A stretch of 11,311 bases of DNA from Fimbriimonas sp. (GCA_030447945.1 JAUJNV010000095.1:1-11311); one strand, 5' to 3'. Shown: positions 1 through 9,098, counted from the first letter of the stretch. Translations and numbers: made by a program. Notes: generated by a model from the sequence alone, not told the origin.

Positions 1-473
1 TGGCGATGTCGGGTGTGCGTAAGGAGCATGCTCGCGTCGCGGCCGCCCTTTACCGAGCGTGTCTGAACCACCTTGCGGGCTCAGAGTGTGAGTTCTACAC
101 GTCGGAGATGCGAGTCCGCACGCCGGACCGCACGTACACCTATCCAGATGGCACCATTGCCTGCCACACCGATTTCGAAGACGACATCCTTGACGTGCTG
201 GTCAACCCCCTTGTGATCTTCGAGATCCTGTCCGAGAGCACCGAGAGGTACGACCGGGGTGACAAGTTTCGCCGCTACCAGGGGATCGAAAGCTTGCGGG
301 ACTACGTGCTCCTCGCGACCGATCGCCCTCGGGTCGAAGTGTTTTCCCGGGAGGAAGGGAACCGTTGGAGCCTGCGCTTTTTCGAAGGATTAGCCGCCGA
401 GGCCGAAATACCGAGCGTCGGCTTGGTGCTTCCCCTGGGCGACATGTACGCTCGGGTCTTTCCTCCGGCCTGA
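1..473 (+). CDS. Uma2 family protein, 5'-truncated by window edge (left-arm copy)
   Basis: This is a Uma2 (DUF820) family protein with the PD-(D/E)XK nuclease fold; no cellular role is firmly assigned to the family. The frame is open back through position 1, so the ATG at 6 is internal. The missing N-terminus is seen in the right-arm copy (start at 6785). Family landmarks are visible: GVRKEHARV near the start, then YPDG supplying the first acidic residue, FEILSEST supplying the catalytic Glu, DRGDKFRRYQ supplying the Lys, and the closing DYVLL and VEVF strands. The frame is continuous to TGA 471-473, unlike the right-arm copy. The next gene starts within a few bases, so the two are probably co-transcribed. 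Family assignment is firm; biochemical activity is inferred. Confidence 0.85.
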   Translation, partial: AMSGVRKEHARVAAALYRACLNHLAGSECEFYTSEMRVRTPDRTYTYPDGTIACHTDFEDDILDVLVNPLVIFEILSESTERYDRGDKFRRYQGIESLRDYVLLATDRPRVEVFSREEGNRWSLRFFEGLAAEAEIPSVGLVLPLGDMYARVFPPA

Positions 474-477
474 AGAA

Positions 478-993
478 TTGCCGCAAACTGTACGCGTGAG
501 CGCGCCTGTGAAGGAAACCGCCGGTGCCGGGACCGAGTATGAGCGGCCCGACCCGGCCGTGCGGACGGTATGGCGGGTCAGCAGCGCGTTGTCGTACGGC
601 ACCCTCGCGGTTCTGGGAGCGATCCCCTATGGCGTGATGATCCTCTTCGCGGGAGCACCCGCCTGGCCCCTCTCCGTCGGGCTGGGGGCTCTGCTCGCGC
701 TGGCGCTGCTCTCCCAGGCGGTGATCGATCGGCAGTGGTCCCACTGGTTTTTCCGGCTGAGCCCGGAGACGCTGGAGTTTGGGCAGGGGTGGATGTGGAG
801 GAGGCGGTGCTCCATCGCGCGGGACCGGATTCAGCACATCGACCTGAACTCGGGACCCCTCGACCGGCGGTTTGGGTTGGTGCAGGTGGTGATCTACGCG
901 GCGGGCGGGAGCCCGGTGGGGATGATCCCGGGGCTCACGCCGGAGCGGGCGGCGCAGCTTCGGCAGGAGCTGATGCGGGGCGAGGTCGTCTGA
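478..993 (+). CDS. Small bacterial PH-domain membrane protein, YdbS-like (left-arm copy)
   Basis: The protein is about 171 aa, with two hydrophobic segments (roughly residues 38-60 and 64-83) followed by a bPH2 (DUF304) domain. The domain shows a WFFRL strand, an RDRIQHIDLNSGPLDRRFGL motif and a C-terminal helix rich in Arg, Gln and Leu. This is the layout of Bacillus YdbS. A tandem pair of a short and a long bPH2 protein is the known ydbS-ydbT arrangement; in Bacillus that pair belongs to the SigW regulon and protects against antimicrobial compounds. The first possible start is TTG at 478, just after the Uma2 stop. A GTG at 496 in the same frame is an equally plausible start, and neither has a strong ribosome-binding site. 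It ends at TGA 991-993, one base before the next start. Confidence 0.8.
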   Translation: MPQTVRVSAPVKETAGAGTEYERPDPAVRTVWRVSSALSYGTLAVLGAIPYGVMILFAGAPAWPLSVGLGALLALALLSQAVIDRQWSHWFFRLSPETLEFGQGWMWRRRCSIARDRIQHIDLNSGPLDRRFGLVQVVIYAAGGSPVGMIPGLTPERAAQLRQELMRGEVV

Positions 994-994
994 C

Positions 995-2035
995 GTGCGC
1001 CGCCTTCATCCCGCGACGATTATCACGGCTTTCCTCCCTCATCTGGCCCAGGTGGCCCGGAACATCTTTCCCGCGCTGGTAATGGCTTCGTTCAGCAGCC
1101 GCGACTCGATGATCGAGGTGTTTATCGGGCTCCTCGGCGTGCTCACCGGTCTAGGCTCGATCTCGACCTACCTCACCACGCGCTTCGGGATCGAGGAGGG
1201 AAAGTTCGTGCTGCGGCACGGATGGCTCTACCGGAAGGAGCGCACGATTCTCCTCGACCGCATCCAGAACGTTAATCTGCGTCAGGGTTTGTTGGAGCGC
1301 CTGTTCGGGGCGTGGAGAGTGGACATCGAGACCGCCGCGGGAACTGGCGCGGAGATCACTCTCAACGTCGTCTCCCGCGAAGAGGCGGAGCGGCTACGCT
1401 TGGAGTTGACGCCGCAGGGCGCGACGGCGCCGGCTCCGGACGAGCCCGACCTCTATCGCGCCAGCCGCAATGAAATCTTGTGGGCCTCCGCGACAGAGAA
1501 CCACGCGCTCCAGATCTTCCTCATGGCGGCATTGAACGTGCCGGTGCTCACCGTTATCGCCCTGAATCTGCCGATCGGTCGCCACCTCGTTCGGGAAAGC
1601 GATCTGTGGTGGGTCGTCGTCGCGCGCGTTCCGTTCCCCTACTTGTCCGTCGCGGCCCTTTGCCTCTCCAGCGCGCTCCTGTCGGCGGGCTGGTTGTGGG
1701 GCATCGCCCGCCTCTACGTGACCTTGCATGGCTTCTCGCTCCGGTCGGGCGACGGGGTCTTTCGCATCCGGAAGGGGCTTTTCACCCGGATGGAAAACGT
1801 AGTCCCGGCGCGGCGGGTCCGGGTGCTTGAGCTCAAGGAGCCTTGGCTCCAGCGCCAGATCGGCCTCTGCTCCCTCCACGCCTATTCCGCCGGGGGCTAT
1901 GGGGAAAAGCTCACCCCCTCCGCCGCCCTCGCGCCGGTCCTGCTGTGGAGGGACGCGGAGCGATTCGCCCGGCTCGTGTGGCCCAATGCTCGGCTGGATG
2001 GCTTAGCCAGGGCACCCCCGCATCGAGACGCATAG
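995..2035 (+). CDS. Large bacterial PH-domain membrane protein, YdbT-like, frame ends prematurely (left-arm copy)
   Basis: Long partner of the preceding gene. GTG 995 is supported by GAGGT at 982-986 with an 8-base spacer. The visible part has two hydrophobic segments near the N-terminus, a first bPH2 domain (about residues 64-140: LLDRIQNVNLRQGLLERLFG), two more TM segments (about 170-192 and 213-236), and a second bPH2 domain (about 238-330: ARRVRVLELKEPWLQRQIG). YdbT-like proteins normally have a third TM/PH unit and about 490-500 residues. The missing third unit is readable just downstream in other frames as far as 2473, so the stop at 2033-2035 comes from a frameshift near 1990. The last 15 or so residues (from RLDGLARA) are therefore probably not genuine. 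Confidence 0.8.
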   Translation: MRRLHPATIITAFLPHLAQVARNIFPALVMASFSSRDSMIEVFIGLLGVLTGLGSISTYLTTRFGIEEGKFVLRHGWLYRKERTILLDRIQNVNLRQGLLERLFGAWRVDIETAAGTGAEITLNVVSREEAERLRLELTPQGATAPAPDEPDLYRASRNEILWASATENHALQIFLMAALNVPVLTVIALNLPIGRHLVRESDLWWVVVARVPFPYLSVAALCLSSALLSAGWLWGIARLYVTLHGFSLRSGDGVFRIRKGLFTRMENVVPARRVRVLELKEPWLQRQIGLCSLHAYSAGGYGEKLTPSAALAPVLLWRDAERFARLVWPNARLDGLARAPPHRDA

Positions 2036-2473
2036 AGGAACCCCCACTACAGGCTCACCGAGATGGGCCTGGGACACACGGGATTCATCCGCGACACTCG
2101 CGACAAACCGAGCTGGTGACGTTGTTCCTCCTCGTCTCACCCTTCAAGCCGATGGGCTCCCTTGCGTACTGGCTGCCGCCGCTCCTCGCCGTCGGCCTCA
2201 TCTTCCTTGTGCCGTGGTTTCGGTCCCTGCGCTACTCGACCACCGACGACTACCTCTTTTTGCGCGAGGCCGCTCCAGCGAGCGACGACGATGATCCCTT
2301 GGGAGATGATCGAGTTCGTGACTTACGCCGAGCCGCCGCGTGGCATGCGTCGCGCCGGGCCACTTCAGCGCGACGACCCTCGGCCAGGTGGTGAACTTCC
2401 CAGGATGCCTCGGCACGAGTTCGAGAGGATCGCCGACATGGCGACGCGGCCACGGGTGGCAAGGCCCGGCTGA
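2036..2473 (+). pseudogene. Frame-broken third PH unit of the YdbT-like gene (left arm)
   Basis: This is the continuation of the YdbT-like gene, split over three frames. One frame gives a membrane segment ending SLAYWLPPLLAVGLIF and then RSLRYSTTDDYLFLRE. A second gives ATTMIPWEMIEFVTYAE. A third gives GHFSATTLGQVVNFPG, and the second frame returns with MPRHEFERIADMATRP before TGA 2471-2473. Together these spell a canonical bPH2 domain. Compared with the right arm, about 41 extra bases lie near 2072-2113 and several small indels follow. The extent 995-2473 gives about 493 codons, the normal family length. Either the gene is a recent pseudogene or the sequence here carries indel errors. Confidence 0.7.
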
Positions 2474-2763
2474 TGGACCATCGGCAGATCCATCCCGAGC
2501 CAGACCGGCTGCCTCAGTCCCTCGGGTAGGGGTTTAAGGTTGAAGGTTGAAGGTTGAAGGTTGCAGGTTGAGAGGGGAGGGTTTAGGGTTGAGGAGAGTT
2601 GGGGGCTTGAGGGAAGAGTTGGAAGGTCTCAGTTTGCAAGTCTAGTCGTCAGAGCCCACCTCAACCCTCATCTCCCAACCTGCAGCCTGAAACACGGGGC
2701 TCTCTGTGGCCGCCTTCTGAGACTTCGGCATCGGTGGGCGTGGTTATCGTGGGAGCCCAAAGC
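2474..2763. other. Intergenic low-complexity segment (left arm)
   Basis: No gene is visible between the YdbT-like stop and the glycosylase start. After about 60 ordinary bases it holds the heptamer element described separately, including a G-rich run at 2574-2605 with four G-tracts, then about 60 bases leading to the glycosylase. Short open frames here are repetitive and unlike any protein. Confidence 0.6.
2537..2571 (+). repeat. Heptamer tandem array AGGTTGA x5
   Basis: Five consecutive 7-base units: 2537-2543, 2544-2550, 2551-2557, 2558-2564 (AGGTTGC) and 2565-2571. The array is followed by degenerate GGTTGAG-type and GGGTTTAGGG-type units to about 2605. It mirrors the array at 4249-4283, with the same copy number and the same single variant unit. 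It forms one side of an intergenic element whose other side carries complementary heptamers. Confidence 0.9.
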
Positions 2764-3590
2764 ATTGCCTGAACCCTGAAGTCGAGGCCTCGCGCCGCAT
2801 CCTCGAAGCGGCGGCTCGTAGACACTGCGTCGCGTACGTCAGGCCACCTTGATGAGGATCGTCCTGAACGGCGTGAGTCAGGTTATCGAAGCCGCCGTTG
2901 CAGACCGCGTCGTGACAGGCGTGGCGGAAAGGAAGTGCTGGCTGCAACTGGAGGCGGGTGCCTGTTCGGAGCACCTGGGGATGACCGACTCGATCCTCGA
3001 TGCGACGGAGGACGAGGCGTTCGCTGAACTACCGGCGCATCAAGACCGAGCCTGGGGCAGAGCAGCCAGCTTCCTCAAGCTTTGGCTGGAGACGGAGGAC
3101 GGACGGCGGGTGGCCATGGTCGATGGACGCGCCGCCTCGCCCGGCTGTGGCTGAGTCCCGGAGTCGGAGGACCCGGCGTGTCCGCCTGCCTCAGCCCCGA
3201 CGCCTACTCGGAACTGCCGAAGCGGTCGTAGGCGACTGCGCCGCCGGAAGGCGCCGGTGAGGCCGTCCTGCTGGATCCAAGCCTTCTTGGCGGAATCGGC
3301 AACTACCTCGCGGACGAGGTGCTCTACCACTCGGGCATTGCCCCCGCCCCGGCTCGGCGCCTCGCTGTCCGTCGAGGAGGCCTCCACTGCATGCGGCCAT
3401 CCGGGACGTTCTGGACCACGCCGTCTCCGTCGAAGCGGATTACGAGCGCTTCCCGAGCTCGTGGATCTTCCACGCGCGATGGGGGAGGGCGTCCGCGGCG
3501 CTTCTACCCATGAAGGGCACAACGTTGTGCGTGAGACTATGAGCGGGCGTACGACTTGGGTGCCGGAACGGCAACGCTGGTTGTGTTGTC
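2764..3590 (+). pseudogene. Fpg/Nei family DNA glycosylase, multiply frameshifted
   Basis: The motifs of a formamidopyrimidine-DNA glycosylase occur in the right order but in changing frames. The start near 2764-2767 reads MPE-PEVEASRRILEAA with one codon damaged; in the family Pro2 is the Schiff-base nucleophile. RIVLNGVSQVIEAA and HLGMTDSIL follow from 2849, then DGRR-ARLWLSP near 3118-3160. The H2TH region DPSLLGGIGNYLADEVLY lies near 3274-3327, FPSSWIFHARWG near 3450-3485, and GRTTWVPERQR near 3543-3575. The tail has the conserved GRTT arginine but no Cys4 pair, so it would be a zinc-less finger type. At least four frame changes and an internal TAG at 3229-3231 break it. The enzyme removes oxidised bases; this copy, as written, cannot encode it. 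The cause may be true decay or sequence error. Confidence 0.75.
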
Positions 3591-3995
3591 CCTGTATAGG
3601 GTGTCTTGTGGACAACCGTGCGGCAGTACTTGGGGCTGATCCGTCAATATCAGTTGTTCTGATAGATCGTCAGCCTCTGCACTCTGTCTCCACGACTTCC
3701 TGACAAACAGCTTCGGTAGGTCCGGCGCTTTCGCGCCTGCTGCGGCAGCACCATGCACTTGACGCCATGCGCGTGAAGATTTGCGAGCATCACGACACCC
3801 GGTCACGGAGCCTGCGACAATTTAAAGTTTGGTGGTGTTCGGCATAGGTGCATCTTCACCCGGCCACTCGCCTTTGGTGGGCGCAGATAGGCGAGCTGCT
3901 CAGACTTCTCACAGGCCACTGCTCCATTAACCGTCTCGCCTTCTCCCAACACTTAGTGCCACTTCGAGATATCCTACGCAAGGGCCGCTTCGTTG
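3591..3995. other. Loop segment without recognisable gene
   Basis: This stretch lies between the end of the broken glycosylase and the right arm. It is visibly richer in A and T than the rest of the window. It holds short hairpins: TATCAG/CTGATA at 3648-3664, GGCGC/GCGCC at 3724-3737 and TGCTG/CAGCA at 3738-3750. Short frames exist on both strands, but none has a ribosome-binding site or a family motif that I recognise. It does not pair with any other part of the window. Confidence 0.5.
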
Positions 3996-4072
3996 GACGT
4001 ACGCGACGGCGTCCTACGAGCGCCGCTTCGAGGATTACGGCGCGAAGACTTCGACTGGAAAGTTCAGGCACG
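3996..4072 (-). pseudogene. 5' fragment of the Fpg/Nei glycosylase gene (right arm)
   Basis: Minus-strand copy of the glycosylase start. It reads VPEL and then, with frame damage, a version of the PEVEASRRILEAALVGRR region. Homology to the left copy stops at 3996, and beyond it no further glycosylase motifs are recognisable. This copy retains the ALVGRR segment that is garbled in the left copy, so each copy carries errors the other lacks. Confidence 0.55.
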
Positions 4073-4118
4073 GTTTGGGCTCCACGATAACTACGCCCAC
4101 CGATGCCGGTCTCGAGGC

Positions 4119-4283
4119 GGTTACAGGTTTCGTGTTTCAGGTTGCAGGTTGGGAGATGAGGACGAGGTGGGCTCTGACGACTAGACTTGCAAACTGAGAC
4201 CTTCAACCTTTCCTCAAGCCTCAACTCTCAACCCTAAACCCTCCCCTCTCAACCTGCAACCTTCAACCTTCAACCTTCAACCT
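4119..4283. repeat. Intergenic element with facing heptamer arrays (right arm)
   Basis: The element is 165 bases long. One end (4119-4153) is five GGTTnnn heptamers: GGTTACA, GGTTTCG, TGTTTCA, GGTTGCA and GGTTGGG. The other end (4249-4283) is five nCAACCT heptamers, four TCAACCT and one GCAACCT. The two arrays are complementary in register, so the element is an imperfect large hairpin with a unique centre of about 60 bases plus degenerate units. The left-arm counterpart is 2537 to about 2690, where the second array is partly garbled. The architecture resembles a non-coding interspersed repeat; no transposase or CRISPR-like spacer pattern is present. Confidence 0.7.
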
Positions 4284-4348
4284 TGGCCCCTACCCGAGGG
4301 ACTGGAGGGGCAGCCGGTCTGGCTCGGGATGGATCTGCCGACGGTCCA

Positions 4349-5739
4349 TCAGCCGGGCCGCAGCAACAAGGGCCGCGTCGCCATGGCGATCCTGGAACTC
4401 GTGCCGAGGCATCGGGGAAGTTCACCACCCGGCCGAGGGTCGTCGCGCTGAAGTGGCCGCGAGCCCCGGCGCCACGCAGGGCGCCCGGCGTAAGTCACGA
4501 ACTCGATCATCTCCCAAGGGATCATCGTCGTCGCTCGCTGGAGCCAGCCCTCGCGCAAAGAGGTATCGTCGGTGGTCAGTAGCGCAGGGACCCGGAACCA
4601 CGGCGCTGGAAGATGAGGCCGACGGCGAGGAGCGGCGGCAGCCAGTACGCAAGGGAGCCCATCGGCCCCGAAGGAGAGACGAGGAGGAATAACGTCAGTC
4701 CCAGGCCCAACACGGAGAGCCGGACGAGGGGCTCCACAATGCGACTCGATGCGCATGGGTGCCCAGGCTGCTTCATCCAGCCCATTGGGCCACGACCGGG
4801 CAGGCGCTCCGCGTCCCTCGCTCCGAGGACCGGCGCGGGGCAGCGGAGGGTGAACTTTTCCCCACAGCCCCGGCGGGCCGGCGTGGGGGAGCAGAGGCGG
4901 TGGCGCTGGAGCCAAGACTCCGCGGCTCAAGCACCCGGACCCGCCGCGCCGGGACGTTTTCCATCCGGGTGAAAAGCCCCTTCCGGATGCGAAAAGACCC
5001 CGTCGCCCGACCGGAGCGAAGCCATGCAAGGTCACGTAGAGGCGGGCGATGCCCCACAACCAGCCCGCCGACAGGAGCGCGCTGGAGAGGCAAGAGACGC
5101 GACGGACAAGTAGGGAACGGAACGCGCGCGACGACGACCCACCACAGATCCGCTTTCCCGAACGAGGTGGCGACCGATCGGCAGATTCAGGGCGATAACG
5201 GTGAGCACCGGCACGTTCAATGCCGCCATGAGGAAGATCTGGAGCGCGTGGTTCTCTGTCGCGGAGGCCCACAAGATTTCATTGCGGCTGGCGCGATAGA
5301 GGTCGGGCTCGTCCGGAACCGGCGCCGTCGCGCCCTGCGGCGTCAACTCCAGGGCGTAGCCGCTCCGCCTCTTCGCGGGAGACGACGTTGAGAGTGATCT
5401 CCGCGCCAGTTCCCGCGGCGGTCTCGATGTCCTCTCCCACGCCCCGAACAGGCGCTCAGCAAGCCTGACGCAGATTAACGTTCTGGATGCGGTCGAGGAG
5501 AATCGTGCGCTCCTTCCGGTAGAGCCATCCGTGCCGCGGCGCGACTTTCCCTCCTCGATCCCGAAGCGCGTGGTGAGGTAGGTCGAGATCGAGCCTAGAC
5601 CGGTGAACGCCGAGGCCGGCTCAACACCTCGATCATCGAGTCGCGGCGCTGAACGGCCATTACCAGCGCGGAAGGTGTTTCCATTTCCTGGACCAGATCG
5701 GGAGAAGCCGTGATAATCGTCGCGGGATGAAGGCGGCAC
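4349..5739 (-). pseudogene. YdbT-like PH-domain gene, frame-broken copy (right arm)
   Basis: Second copy of the large PH-domain gene, running from GTG (5737-5739) to TGA (4349-4351). Recognisable pieces in several frames: STYLTTRFGIEEGK; SRNEILWASATENHALQIFL; LPIGRHLVRES; the second-domain region around GLFTRMEN; and the third domain LREGWLQRATTMIPWEMIEF. This arm keeps GWLQRATTM intact where the left arm is damaged. The copy is about 90 bases shorter than the left-arm extent, and no single frame covers it. Confidence 0.75.
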
Positions 5740-5740
5740 G

Positions 5741-6240
5741 TCAGACGACCTGCTTGCAGCCAGCTCCTGCAGCTGCGCCGCCCCGCTCCGGCGTGAGCCC
5801 CGGGATCATCCCCACCGGTCGCCGCCACGTAGATCACCACCTGCACCAACCCAAACCGCCGGTCGAGGGGTCCCGGTTCAGGTCGATGTAAAGATCCGGT
5901 CCGCGCGATGGGCGCACTCCTCATCCACCCTGCCCAAACTCCAGCGTCTCCGGGCTCCCAGCCGGAAAAACCAGTGGGACCACTGCCGATCGATCACCGC
6001 CTGGGAGAGCAGCGCCAGCGCGGGCAGAGCCCCCAGCCCGACGGAGAGGGCGGGCCAGGCGGGTGCTCCGCGAAGAGGATCATCACGCCATGGGGGATCG
6101 CTCCAGAACCGCGAGGGTGCCGTACGACAACGCGCTGCTGACCCGCCGCGCCCGTCCGCGGCCGGGTCGGGCCGCTCATACTCGGTCCGGCACCGGCAGT
6201 TTTCATACACAGGCGCGCTCACGCGTACGGTTTGCGGCAA
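5741..6240 (-). pseudogene. YdbS-like PH-domain gene, frame-broken copy (right arm)
   Basis: Second copy of the small PH-domain gene on the minus strand, from TTG 6238-6240 to TGA 5741-5743. PQTVRVSAPV, PLSVGLGAL and LALLSQAVIDRQWSHWFFRL are readable, and a piece with GPLDRRFGLVQVVIY lies in another frame. The intact version is at 478-993. The copy is 16 bases shorter than that version. Confidence 0.75.
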
Positions 6241-6244
6241 TTCT

Positions 6245-6785
6245 TCAGGCCGGAGGAAAGACCCGAGCGTACACATGTCGCGGGGGAAGCACCAAGCCGA
6301 CGCTCGGTATTTCGGCCTCGGCGGCTAATCCTTCGAAAAAGCGCAGGCTCGAACAGTTTGCTGCATCCCCGGAAAACACTTCGACCCGAGGGCGATCGGT
6401 CGCGAGGAGCACGTAGTCCGCAAGCTTTCGATCCCCTGGTAGCGGCGAAACTTGTCACCCCGGTCGTACCTCGGTGCTCTCGGACAGGATCTCGAAGATC
6501 ACAAGGGGTTGACCAGCACGTCAAGGATGTCGTCTTCGAAATCGGTGTGGCAGGCAATGGTGCCATCTGGATAGGTGTACGTGCGGTCCGGCGTGCGGAC
6601 TCGCATCTCCGACGTGTAGAACTCACTCTGACCTGGTGGTTCGAACACGCTCGGTAAAGGGCGGCCGCGACGAGCATGCTCGACATCGCCACGACCTGGC
6701 CGTCGCGCAGCTCGTGCTTTTCGAGGGCCACGCGCTCGAGGCGCAGATACTCCTCGGGGCTAACAAAAGACGGAGCGGCCGACAT
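6245..6785 (-). pseudogene. Uma2 family gene, frame-broken but with intact N-terminus (right arm)
   Basis: This copy supplies the N-terminus missing at the left window edge. ATG 6783-6785 gives MSAAPSFVSPEEYLRLERV and EKHELRDGQVVAMS, the usual Uma2 opening (a PEEYL helix, then an EKHE and DG pair). From about 6680 inward it loses 15 bases of the GVRKEHARV segment and then goes out of frame repeatedly (for example at 6505 and around 6470). The protein family and the stop (6245-6247) match the left copy. An upstream ATG at 6845 in the same frame lies beyond the hairpin 6800-6840 and is unlikely to be the start. Confidence 0.8.
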
Positions 6786-6799
6786 TTCATCAGGATACG

Positions 6800-6840
6800 A
6801 CAAGAGGCCCCGGGGGAGATTCACCCCCGGGGCCTCTTGT
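6800..6840 (-). terminator. Perfect 17-bp hairpin downstream of groL
   Basis: Bases 6800-6816 pair perfectly with 6824-6840 around a 7-base loop (AGATTCA). The hairpin begins 24 bases after the groL stop and ends 14 bases before the Uma2 ATG. Neither strand has a T-run after the stem, so it is not a classic intrinsic terminator. It may end or attenuate groL transcription by another route, or protect the groL mRNA 3' end. Confidence 0.6.
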
Positions 6841-6864
6841 GGCATGGTGACTAGGGCCGACGGC

Positions 6865-8875
<2,011 letters not shown>

Positions 8876-8911
8876 TCTGTTTCTAAATCCTCCGGTTCGT
8901 CGGTCGACGCT

Positions 8912-8938
8912 TTAGCAGTCGAACCGTTCGACTGCTAA
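8912..8938. promoter_or_regulatory. Variant CIRCE operator (HrcA site)
   Basis: TTAGCAGTC, nine bases, then GACTGCTAA, between the groES promoter and its start codon. The classic CIRCE is TTAGCACTC-N9-GAGTGCTAA, so spacing and all but one symmetric base pair agree: C becomes G at position 7 of the left arm, with the matching change in the right arm. The nine-base spacer GAACCGTTC is itself palindromic, making the whole of 8910-8940 a perfect 15-bp inverted repeat around one central base. HrcA binding here would repress groESL until heat or protein stress. Confidence 0.88.
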
Positions 8939-8940
8939 AG

Positions 8941-8971
8941 ATGGTACCCCCGAACGGCACCCGGGTGTCAA
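8941..8971 (-). promoter_or_regulatory. Probable sigma-70-type promoter of groES-groL
   Basis: On the minus strand a perfect TTGACA (complement of 8966-8971) is followed after 19 bases by TACCAT (complement of 8941-8946). The CIRCE lies immediately downstream, where the transcript would start, which fits HrcA repression. The spacer is two bases longer than ideal. Confidence 0.6.
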
Positions 8972-9098
8972 CGCACGGACGGGCAGATTCACCGCCTGCG
9001 CGGCCCTTGACCCTGATCGTCGTCCTTCGGATCGGGATGACGATCACGCGAGGTAGAGAGCGGGCAGCTTCCCGATCCGGGGCGGCCGAAACTGAAAA

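Larger units (their letters stand above)
1..2840 (+). repeat. Left arm of a ~2.8-kb inverted repeat
   Basis: The arm pairs in reverse complement with 3996-6691. Anchors checked by eye: 1-11 with 6681-6691; 90-209 with 6505-6624 (120 bases identical); the heptamer array 2537-2571 with 4249-4283; and the inner edge 2829-2840 with 3996-4007. Position 1 is the window edge, so the outer limit of this arm is unknown. The coding frames are intact up to about 1990 and broken afterwards. Confidence 0.95.
3996..6691 (-). repeat. Right arm of the ~2.8-kb inverted repeat, indel-rich
   Basis: Reverse-complement copy of 1-2840, about 140 bases shorter because of many small deletions. Many are contractions of short runs (five C to four, GAGAGG to GAGG, CGGGAC to CGGAC). 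The first large one removes 13 plus 2 bases of the conserved GVRKEHARV region of Uma2. The differences are mostly indels between long identical stretches. Beyond 6691 the sequence continues cleanly into the Uma2 N-terminus and groL. Confidence 0.95.

Noticed and set aside
202..837. 211-codon minus-strand open frame across uma2 and ydbS
   Set aside because: It overlaps two well-supported plus-strand genes and is rich in Arg, Pro and Gly, a typical antisense shadow.
2537..2605. CRISPR array
   Set aside because: The units are 7 bases with no spacers, and the arrangement is a tandem heptamer array.
3648..3750. attC-like or regulatory RNA hairpins in the loop
   Set aside because: The stems are only 5-6 bp and lack the conserved core sites of integron attC or any riboswitch core that I can recognise.
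3848..4090. 80-codon open frame in the loop
   Set aside because: Repeated Arg and Ser, no ribosome-binding site, no family motif, and it crosses the right-arm boundary at 3996.
1..6691. Composite transposon or insertion sequence with long inverted ends
   Set aside because: No transposase, no target-site duplication and no short terminal repeats. The repeated DNA is ordinary genes, and the arm edges fall inside Uma2 and fpg coding sequence.
8918..8932. LexA-type SOS box (GAAC...GTTC) inside the CIRCE
   Set aside because: The two halves are one base apart instead of four, and the sequence is better explained as the palindromic CIRCE spacer.
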